Source: CAZSVI01 sp964610205
GTDB lineage: Bacteria; Bacillota; Clostridia; DSM-8532
Length of the DNA: 39,384 nt
Assembly (NCBI GenBank): GCA_964610205.1
Contig: CAZSVI010000017.1
Location: forward strand, 1 to 39,384
Reading direction: 5' to 3'
Shown here: positions 24,985 to 31,540 of the stretch, in pieces
Numbering within the stretch: position 1 is the stretch's first letter
Layout of the letters: every line of letters begins with the position of its first letter
Notes under the pieces: generated by a model
The model's input: the letters and a program-made list of their open reading frames with translations, nothing else
Told to the model about the DNA's origin: nothing
The model's database searches: none
Made by a program: the position numbers and the translations under genes

Positions 24985-25647
24985 CTAAGAAGTCATTGAT
25001 TGAGAGCGGCTCTTTTTCAGCGCGATATCAAGTGTTTTGGCAATAGCGGCGCCGGCGATAAAACACACCGCCGCTTCCACAAGACCATTCACACCCACAA
25101 AAGCCACAAGGTAGGGGAATAGAGCTTTACCGGCATCGGCTGACCAGGTAATCACCGTGTTGTAGAAAAACAGGATGAAAGCACTCATAAATAAAAGTGT
25201 GTTGAGAAGCGCACCCGATAAAGTGGAGACGGCATAGCTTGCAATCCGGGTTCTGTCGATTCTGTAAAGGGCTTTAAAAATAAACCCGCAAAGAAGTCCC
25301 ATAAGGATTCTTGGAACCATGCACAGAATCAATGTGCCTATCGGATTGAGACCGAAAAGCATGGTGCCGAAAGCATCAAGCCCAAAACACTGGGCAAAGC
25401 TTGTGGCTCCGAAAACGCCTCCAAGAAAGGCCCCGGCGGCCGGGCCCATGACAATGGCACCTACAACAACCGGAATCTGCAAAAAAGTGATGGATAACGG
25501 ACCGGTTTTCAGGTAGCCCAATGGTGTGAACGCCATAATAATGATAATGGCGGTCATAACTGCAAGTCTGACCATTATGTTGACTCCCAACCTCGGTTTA
25601 CGTGTCTCGATTTGGTTTCCGGATAGACCGGATGACCGGTTTTTCAT
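24985..25647 (-). CDS. ECF transporter S component (vitamin uptake)
   Basis: Integral membrane substrate-specificity subunit of an energy-coupling-factor importer, about six helices, 220 residues from ATG 25647. AGGAGG (25655-25660) sets this start; upstream ATGs at 25653 and 25668 are too close to or beyond it. Family phrases: FTPLGYLKTGPLSITFLQIPVVVG and GPAAGAFLGGVFGATSF, as in the PF12822 group that includes pantothenate and other vitamin transporters. No EcfA/EcfT genes are nearby, consistent with a shared energising module. Pantothenate is a candidate by resemblance only. No riboswitch was recognised upstream; a palindrome overlaps the likely transcription start. Confidence 0.88.
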   Translation of the reverse strand: MKNRSSGLSGNQIETRKPRLGVNIMVRLAVMTAIIIIMAFTPLGYLKTGPLSITFLQIPVVVGAIVMGPAAGAFLGGVFGATSFAQCFGLDAFGTMLFGLNPIGTLILCMVPRILMGLLCGFIFKALYRIDRTRIASYAVSTLSGALLNTLLFMSAFILFFYNTVITWSADAGKALFPYLVAFVGVNGLVEAAVCFIAGAAIAKTLDIALKKSRSQSMTS

Positions 25648-25693
25648 AAACATACCTCCTGCTGCCACCCTTTAAAGGTGTGGCGCGAATTTT

Positions 25694-25723
25694 GATACAG
25701 ATATGTATCTTGAGTCTATTATA
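25694..25723 (-). promoter_or_regulatory. Promoter -10 and operator-like palindrome of the ECF gene
   Basis: On the minus strand TATAAT (25718-25723) is followed after 8 bases by GATACA-TATC-TGTATC (25694-25709), a perfect palindrome over the expected transcription start. A second hairpin (GCCAC, a CCTTTAAAGG core, GTGGC; about 25662-25685) lies between it and the SD. No good -35 was found. Confidence 0.55.
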
Positions 25724-25938
25724 GCAGGATTTTTATAAAAATAAAGGGAAAAAATCAAGGCAGCTTAAGCAAAGCATGGAAGCAATCGTTGGAAAGACGT
25801 TGAAAATATAACGAGGCTAAGGCGGTCCATCACAAGGAATCTCCTGCCTTATTTATCGGCGGTTTTAAATGCAGAGGTTTCTATGATGATTTCACATCTA
25901 AGAGAACGAAGGGACAGGGCAAGGCATCTTCTAAATAT

Positions 25939-25955
25939 GGTTGGGCTTACCAACC
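25939..25955 (-). terminator. Weak terminator-like hairpin after the DeoR gene
   Basis: GGTTGG (25939-25944) pairs with CCAACC (25950-25955), 12 bases beyond the DeoR stop, followed on the minus strand by ATATTTAG. The rest of 25724-25938 holds no gene or clear site apart from an imperfect TAAGGC...GCCTTA hairpin. Confidence 0.35.
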
Positions 25956-25967
25956 GGTTCATCAGAA

Positions 25968-26735
25968 CTATAATAAAATCTGTACTCCTGCCTCACGGGC
26001 TTTTCCCATAATGGAGCCTGAAAGTTCCTTATCGCAGATCATAATATCCATGTCTGACAGCTGCCCGAAGGTAAAGGCCAGTACCTTGTTGAATTTACTG
26101 GAATCAATAAGCATAATGACTTTTTTTGCTTTTTTGATAACTGCTTTTTTCAATTCACATTCAAAGAAATTTGAAACCGTAAATCCGTTTTCCGGAGAAA
26201 ACCCGGAAGCCGCCATAAAAGCAATATCAACATTAATAAAATCAAGCATGGACATGGAGGTGGGTCCGGATGAAGACAAGCTGTTCTGGTTCAATTGTCC
26301 TCCGGTAGTGTAGATGGTTATCCTGGTTTTTTTTGTAAGTTCCATAGCGATATTAATCCCGCTTGTGAGTATGGAAAAGGGATCGTCCGGGATTAATTTT
26401 GCCAGGCACATTATTGTGCTTCCGGAGTCAAGATAGATGGAACGGCCATTATCCAGAAACCCAAGGGCTTTGTGGGCAATATTTATTTTTGATTCCACAT
26501 TTTCCGCAGCCCTCGATGAATACGCATCTTCTTCTCCGTAAACAGATGAAAGCTTTTTGATATTTACGGCCCCGCCATGGGTTCGTATCAAAAGTCCTTT
26601 ATTTTCAAGCAAAGACAAGTCCCGACGCAGGGTCATGGTGGAAACCTGCGGAAAAACATCCTTCAATTCGGAAATCTGGATATCCCCTCGTTCGTTTAAT
26701 AAATTAAGTATTTGTTCCTGTCTGTCGTTATACAA
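25968..26735 (-). CDS. DeoR-family sugar-phosphate-responsive repressor
   Basis: A 255-residue DeoR/GlpR-type repressor. N-terminal HTH: RQEQILNLLNERGDIQISEL and STMTLRRDLSLLENKGLLIRTHGGAV. The C-terminal sugar-phosphate sensor (isomerase-like fold) includes IYLDSGSTIMCLAKLI, TSGINIAMEL and MLIDSSKFNKVLAFTF. The start is TTG at 26735 with a near-perfect SD, GAGGTGATC. It is divergent from the SorE-like/E2/E3/E1/SrlD/PHP/kinase cluster and is its probable repressor, with a phosphorylated pathway intermediate as inducer. A 15-bp palindrome downstream of the divergent promoter is a candidate operator. Confidence 0.95.
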   Translation of the reverse strand: MYNDRQEQILNLLNERGDIQISELKDVFPQVSTMTLRRDLSLLENKGLLIRTHGGAVNIKKLSSVYGEEDAYSSRAAENVESKINIAHKALGFLDNGRSIYLDSGSTIMCLAKLIPDDPFSILTSGINIAMELTKKTRITIYTTGGQLNQNSLSSSGPTSMSMLDFINVDIAFMAASGFSPENGFTVSNFFECELKKAVIKKAKKVIMLIDSSKFNKVLAFTFGQLSDMDIMICDKELSGSIMGKAREAGVQILL

Positions 26736-26848
26736 GATAGATCACCTCAATAGATTAACCTGTTATGCCAGGTTTTAAGCCAATGTGTTTAATTATGTTT
26801 CCGGGTATAATACAATGACTCCATATTAGTATCATAACTGATTTGAAA

Positions 26849-26867
26849 AAAAAGTACAATACTTTTT
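26849..26867. repeat. Inverted repeat in the DeoR divergent region
   Basis: AAAAAGTA and TACTTTTT form perfect 8-bp arms around CAA. It lies between the two divergent promoters and could be a second regulator site. The whole 26736-27073 spacer otherwise shows one plus-strand promoter and one operator candidate. Confidence 0.4.
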
Positions 26868-26876
26868 AAAAATATG

Positions 26877-26932
26877 TTCCAATTTATCATAAATATATGT
26901 TATAATAAAACATAATCGTTTGTTAAACAAAC
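26877..26932 (+). promoter_or_regulatory. Promoter and palindromic operator of the sorE-like operon
   Basis: A perfect TATAAT (26901-26906) with a weak -35 TTCCAA (26877-26882) 18 bases upstream. GTTTGTT-A-AACAAAC (26918-26932) is a perfect 15-bp palindrome just after the expected transcription start, where a DeoR-type repressor would block initiation or elongation. Confidence 0.6.
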
Positions 26933-27073
26933 AGCATGGTGGTCTGTAATCCGTGAAATTCAGTTTATCTGCTGTAATTTTTTTTACAGTACAAGGCGGA
27001 GAATTGAAGAATACTGATGTATTTCGATTGACGACAACGCGGCTGTTTATAATATTTTGGGGAGGAAACAGTA

Positions 27074-28339
27074 ATGAAGACAAAGGCAGTCCGTTTATAC
27101 GGCAAAAACGACTTAAGGCTTGAAGGGTTTGAACTTCCACCTGTTCATGATGATGAAATACTTGCCGAAATCATTTCCGACAGTATTTGCATGTCGTCAT
27201 ATAAAGCGGCGATACAGGGAAATGAACATAAAAGAGTGCCTTATGATATCGATAAGAATCCGGTGATTATAGGTCATGAATTTTGCGGAGTTATTCTGGA
27301 GGTTGGTAAGAAATGGCAAAGCACATTCGGTGCCGGGATGAAGTTCTCAATTCAACCGGCTTTGAACCTTAAGGCAAATCCGTATGCGGCTCCGGGGTAC
27401 ACTTTTAAATATATCGGAGGGAGTGCCACACATATTATTATACCTGATGAGGTAATGGAACAGGGCTGCCTTCTTGAATATAAGGGAGATGCGTATTTTT
27501 ACGGTTCTCTGTCCGAGCCTATGTCATGTATTGTCGGAGCGTTTCATGCCAATTATCATACCGGGAATGGCAGTTATATTCACAAAATGGGAATAACAGA
27601 AGGCGGATATATGGCAATTTTGGCGGGTGTTGGTCCAATGGGTCTGGGTGCGATAGATTATGCCATTCATAACGAAAGAAAGCCTTCATATCTGGTTGTA
27701 ACCGATATTGACGAGACTCGTATTATGAGAGCGTCATCACTTTATGCAGTAGAAGAAGCAAGAAAAAACGGTGTTGAATTGATTTATCTGAATACCTCAA
27801 AGGCTGCCGATCCGGTTAAGACGATGCTGGATATAACAGGCGGGAAAGGATATGACGATGTATTTGTTTTTGCCCCCGTAAGGGCTGTTATTGAGCAGGG
27901 GGATAAGCTTCTCGGTAAGGACGGCTGTCTGAACTTTTTTGCGGGACCAACTAATCCTGCTTTTTCTGCGGAACTGAATTTTTATAACGTACATTATAAT
28001 TCAACCCATCTTGTGGGAACCAGCGGCGGAAATACGGATGATATGATTGAATCGCTGGAGCTTATGGCCGAAGGAAGAATCAACCCGTCCTCAATGATTA
28101 CTCATATAGGTGGTTTGGACAGTGTGGTTGACACTACATTAAACCTTCCCAATATTCCGGGAGGCAAGAAATTAATCTATACGAATATCAGTATGGAATT
28201 AACCGCTATAAGTGACTTGCGCAGCAAAGGAAAAGAAAATTCCCTGTTCCCGCGTCTTGCGGATATTACTGACGCGAATAACGGTTTGTGGTGTCTGGAA
28301 GCCGAAAAATACCTGTTAAAAAATGCAAAAAAAATATAA
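27074..28339 (+). CDS. Zinc-type alcohol dehydrogenase, L-sorbose-1-phosphate reductase (SorE)-like
   Basis: Medium-chain dehydrogenase of 421 residues. Catalytic zinc ligands appear as SICMSS (Cys39) and IIGHEFCG (His68-Glu69); the cysteine cluster of a structural zinc lobe is absent, as in SorE-type enzymes. The nucleotide-binding loop is ILAGVGPMGLGAIDYAI. Relatives reduce L-sorbose 1-phosphate to D-glucitol 6-phosphate. A strong SD (GGGAGGA) precedes the ATG. It is the first gene of the DeoR-controlled cluster, ahead of E2, E3, E1, an SrlD-like SDR and a kinase, so a ketose-phosphate/alditol-phosphate redox step is the best guess. Exact substrate unknown. Confidence 0.88.
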   Translation: MKTKAVRLYGKNDLRLEGFELPPVHDDEILAEIISDSICMSSYKAAIQGNEHKRVPYDIDKNPVIIGHEFCGVILEVGKKWQSTFGAGMKFSIQPALNLKANPYAAPGYTFKYIGGSATHIIIPDEVMEQGCLLEYKGDAYFYGSLSEPMSCIVGAFHANYHTGNGSYIHKMGITEGGYMAILAGVGPMGLGAIDYAIHNERKPSYLVVTDIDETRIMRASSLYAVEEARKNGVELIYLNTSKAADPVKTMLDITGGKGYDDVFVFAPVRAVIEQGDKLLGKDGCLNFFAGPTNPAFSAELNFYNVHYNSTHLVGTSGGNTDDMIESLELMAEGRINPSSMITHIGGLDSVVDTTLNLPNIPGGKKLIYTNISMELTAISDLRSKGKENSLFPRLADITDANNGLWCLEAEKYLLKNAKKI

Positions 28340-28384
28340 CGAGGAAATAAAACCTGCACAACAAAAAATTAGGAGGCGAATCAT

Positions 28385-29740
28385 ATGGCTACACCTGTTA
28401 TAATGCCAAGACAGGGCCAGTCGGTGGAAAGTTGTATTATATCCAAATGGTTTATAAAAAAAGGAGACAGGGTAAAAGAGGGTGATCTTCTTTTCTCTTA
28501 TGAGACCGATAAGGCGGCGTTTGAAGAAGAATCCAAGGTATCCGGCGTTGTACTTGAGTTATATTTCAATGAAGGTGACGATGTTCCTGTTTTAACAAAT
28601 GTATGTATTATTGGAGAAGAAGGGGAAGACATCTCGGCATTCACTGTATCAGGAGATGTTTCTCATGAACAGGAAAAGGGCAGGGAAGAGATACCCGAAA
28701 AAACGCAGCCGGTTAAAGAGGGACTGTCTGACGAAGTCGGGAATGCAAAGGCCGCGGAGGAAATATTCATATCACCCAGAGCTAAAAATCTGGCGGAGAA
28801 AACCGGAGTGGATACCCGTTTTGCAGTACCAACCGGACCTAACGGAAGGATTATTGAACGTGATGTCCGTGAAGCACAGCAGCAGGGTTATATGGTGACT
28901 GCGGGGGCAAAAGAATCATACATAAATGCCGAAAAAACAATATCAGGCGCCGGATTGGGCGGAAGAGTCACTACACAGGATATTGACATGATTAAGGATA
29001 TGGTTGGCAACCCTGTTGACACAAAAAAAGCCGAAAAAGCAGAAGGGGAATATCAGGATGTTAAAATATCCAACATCAGGAAGGTAATTGCGCGTACCAT
29101 GCATGAATCCCTGACGCAGATGGCGCAATTAACTCTGAATGCTTCTTTTGACGCGACTGAAATTATCCGTTTCCGACAGGAACTTAAGGGTAACGCTGAA
29201 AAGATGGGCCTTTCAAACATTACCCTGAATGATATCCTGATATATGCGGCAAGCCGTGTGCTCTTATACCATAAAGACCTTAACGCTCATTTCCTGGGAG
29301 ATACAATACGCAATTTTAACACTGTCCATATGGGTGTTGCCATAGATACCGATCGTGGTCTGATGGTGCCGACAATGTTTAACGCCAGTATGAAATCCCT
29401 GAATGAGATTTCCATAGAAACCAAGGCATTGGCAAAGGAATGCCAGAAGGGAACAATAAGCCCGGACAAACTAAAGGATGGAACATTCACAATAACAAAT
29501 CTTGGAGCGTTAGGGATTGAATCTTTTACACCGGTAATTAATCCCCCTCAGACAGCCATTCTCGGCGTGAATACAATTGAACAGAAGTGCAGGGATAAGA
29601 ATGGCGTAATTGATGTTTATTCATCCATGTCTCTGTCGTTAACCTTTGACCACAGGGCAGTGGACGGTGCGCCGGCTGCAAGGTTCCTGAAAGATCTGAA
29701 AGAGCATCTTGAGCACTTTATATTGTTGCTGGCAAGATAA
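28385..29740 (+). CDS. 2-oxoacid/acetoin dehydrogenase-type E2 (dihydrolipoyl acyltransferase)
   Basis: A 451-residue core subunit transferring an acyl group from lipoyl to CoA. The N-terminal lipoyl domain (1-80) has the lipoylation site YETDKAAFEEES (Lys43). An Ala/Glu-rich linker leads to a peripheral-subunit-binding domain (about 131-173: ISPRAKNLAEKTGVD...GPNGRIIERDV). A second, partial copy follows (about 185-208: GAGLGGRVTTQDIDMIKDM). The catalytic domain (about 220-451) ends with DHRAVDGAPAARF (His423, Asp427). SD AGGAGG is well placed. It is distinct from a housekeeping PDH by its location in a sugar cluster; the acyl group carried is unknown. Confidence 0.93.
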   Translation: MATPVIMPRQGQSVESCIISKWFIKKGDRVKEGDLLFSYETDKAAFEEESKVSGVVLELYFNEGDDVPVLTNVCIIGEEGEDISAFTVSGDVSHEQEKGREEIPEKTQPVKEGLSDEVGNAKAAEEIFISPRAKNLAEKTGVDTRFAVPTGPNGRIIERDVREAQQQGYMVTAGAKESYINAEKTISGAGLGGRVTTQDIDMIKDMVGNPVDTKKAEKAEGEYQDVKISNIRKVIARTMHESLTQMAQLTLNASFDATEIIRFRQELKGNAEKMGLSNITLNDILIYAASRVLLYHKDLNAHFLGDTIRNFNTVHMGVAIDTDRGLMVPTMFNASMKSLNEISIETKALAKECQKGTISPDKLKDGTFTITNLGALGIESFTPVINPPQTAILGVNTIEQKCRDKNGVIDVYSSMSLSLTFDHRAVDGAPAARFLKDLKEHLEHFILLLAR

Positions 29741-29765
29741 GGGATAAAAAAGGTAATAGGTCATG

Positions 29766-29827
29766 TAGCTTGTTATGGCTTAACATTATATAATTCATCT
29801 TTAGTATTCATCGGTCATAACAAGCTA
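29766..29827. repeat. 12-bp inverted repeat between E2 and E3 genes
   Basis: TAGCTTGTTATG (29766-29777) and CATAACAAGCTA (29816-29827) are perfectly complementary across a 38-base AT-rich loop. No T-run follows. It could be an mRNA-processing or stabilising hairpin that sets E2/E3 stoichiometry, or a small element remnant. Confidence 0.55.
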
Positions 29828-29865
29828 ATGCAGTATTGTGTAACTTATATTAGGAGTGATGGTTT

Positions 29866-31236
29866 ATGATATACGATTTGATTGTTATCGGGGGAGGACC
29901 GGGAGGATACCTTGGCGCCGAAAGAGCGGGACATGCCGGTCTTTCAACACTGTTAATTGAAAAACATGCTTTAGGGGGAGTGTGCCTGAACGAAGGATGC
30001 ATTCCTTCAAAAGCGCTGCTGAATTCCGCAAAAATCGCGGATTATGCGAAAGCAGGGAAAAAGTACGGTGTTATTGCTGAAAATGTAGCGCTTGATCACG
30101 TCGCGGTTATCGCAAGAAAGAATAAGGTAGTGAAAACTCTGGTTTCGGGTATTGAATTCAAAATGAAAAAAAATAAGGTAACGGTTGTAAAAGGTGAAGC
30201 AGTTATTACAGGCCGCGGTCAGGAAGGTTTTATGGTTAAGGCCGGAGATGCGGTTTATACTGGGAAGACATTGCTTGTCGCTTCCGGTTCTGTTCCTTCC
30301 ATGCCGCCTATTCCAGGGCTTATGGAAGGATACCGGAAAGGTTTTGTACTGACAAACCGCGAAATTCTGGATATTACGGATATACCAAAAAAATTGGTGA
30401 TTATAGGCGGGGGAGTTATCGGCCTTGAAATGGCATCCTATTACAACTCGGCAGGCAGCAAGGTTACGGTTGTGGAGATGCTTGATCATATCGGCGGCCC
30501 CACGGACAGGGAAGTCAGTACAATATTGTACAACATTTATACTAAAAAGGGTATAGACTTCAGATTATCTGTAAAAGTAACGGGTATTACCGATAGAGAG
30601 GTTGTATTTGAAACAGTTGATGGAACACAGTCGGTATCTTCGGAAAAGGTGCTGGTGAGTATAGGAAGAAGGCCTTACACGGAAGGATTGGGTCTGGAGA
30701 CAATCGGTGTTGAGACCGACAGGGGCAGAATTATTACCGACGAAAATCTTAAAACCAATATTCCAGGAGTTTACGCCGCGGGTGATGTTAATGGTGTCTC
30801 AATGCTCGCCCATACGGCATACCGTGAAGCCGAAGTCTGCATTAACACAATCCTCGGCAAACGTGACAGAATGAGGTACTCGGCAATACCATCGGTTATA
30901 TACACAAACCCGGAAGTGGCTTCGGTGGGAGAAACCGAAGAAAGCGCGAAAGAAAAGTGTCTCGACGCGGAGATTGTGAAGCTTCCACTGGCATACAGCG
31001 GCAGGTATGCAGCGGAAACGGTAAACGGGGGAGGAATAGTAAAAATCCTGCTGGACAAACGCTATAGGACGATAATTGGCGTCCATATGATAGGCAGCTA
31101 TGCCTCGGAAATCATATATGGCGCAGCAATGATGGTGGAAACCGAAATGCGTGCAGAAGATATACGCCAGATCGTTTTTCCCCATCCCACCGTATGTGAG
31201 GTAATTAAAGAAGCATTGTTTGAAGTGGGAGGATAG
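29866..31236 (+). CDS. lpdA: Dihydrolipoamide dehydrogenase (E3)
   Basis: A 456-residue FAD-dependent disulfide oxidoreductase that reoxidises the E2 lipoyl group with NAD. FAD site VIGGGPGGYLGAERA; redox disulfide GGVCLNEGCIPSK (Cys40, Cys45); NAD site IIGGGVIGLEMASYYNSAG; second FAD motif VYAAGDVNG; C-terminal catalytic pair in FPHPTVCEVIKEA (His440, Glu445). All active residues are present. SD TAGGAG precedes the ATG. It lies between E2 and E1 in a sugar cluster, so it is probably dedicated to this complex. A 304-base spacer separates it from E1. Confidence 0.96.
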   Translation: MIYDLIVIGGGPGGYLGAERAGHAGLSTLLIEKHALGGVCLNEGCIPSKALLNSAKIADYAKAGKKYGVIAENVALDHVAVIARKNKVVKTLVSGIEFKMKKNKVTVVKGEAVITGRGQEGFMVKAGDAVYTGKTLLVASGSVPSMPPIPGLMEGYRKGFVLTNREILDITDIPKKLVIIGGGVIGLEMASYYNSAGSKVTVVEMLDHIGGPTDREVSTILYNIYTKKGIDFRLSVKVTGITDREVVFETVDGTQSVSSEKVLVSIGRRPYTEGLGLETIGVETDRGRIITDENLKTNIPGVYAAGDVNGVSMLAHTAYREAEVCINTILGKRDRMRYSAIPSVIYTNPEVASVGETEESAKEKCLDAEIVKLPLAYSGRYAAETVNGGGIVKILLDKRYRTIIGVHMIGSYASEIIYGAAMMVETEMRAEDIRQIVFPHPTVCEVIKEALFEVGG

Positions 31237-31245
31237 AGGTTCATA

Positions 31246-31540
31246 TATCGTATCAATTCAGAGGTAAAGATCTCAGTCCGTGGGGCCTGCTTCGGATGTT
31301 TCATTCCTTGGTCGACAAAGCACATGCTACTACTCCCGTTCTTGACATAGAAAACCGTCATAGAGTGGGGTCTCCATATCCCGGGTTGCTCAATTACTCG
31401 CACTTAGGCTGATAATGGTAGTATGGCTTCGCAGTATATCGCCCTGCGTCATCGAAAGCATCCGAACCACCCGCTATATTAACCTGACTATACCCTAAAC
31501 AGACACCCATTATCAGATAAAAACGAAAGGAGTACATAAT
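31246..31540. repeat. Non-coding insertion-like segment between E3 and E1
   Basis: The 304-base gap 31237-31540 holds no convincing gene. Its left part (31246-31311, CAATTCAGAGGTA to CGGATGTTTCATTCCTTGG) is a relative of 17969-18082. Its right part (31409-31516) is bounded by perfect 10-bp inverted repeats CTGATAATGG and CCATTATCAG. The segment looks like a relic of one or two mobile elements inserted in the operon; a minus-strand reading frame here lacks a start site with an SD and recognisable domains. The E1 SD (AAAGGAG, 31526-31532) lies just beyond. Confidence 0.45.

Noticed and set aside
30007..30489. Minus-strand open frame of 160 codons
   Set aside because: Antisense shadow of E3 with no start signal.
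31098..31403. Minus-strand open frame of 101 codons in the E3-E1 gap
   Set aside because: A third or more is antisense to E3 and there is no SD or domain; the phrase FVDQGMKHPKQAPRTEI hints at a mobile-element remnant but I could not tie it to a family.
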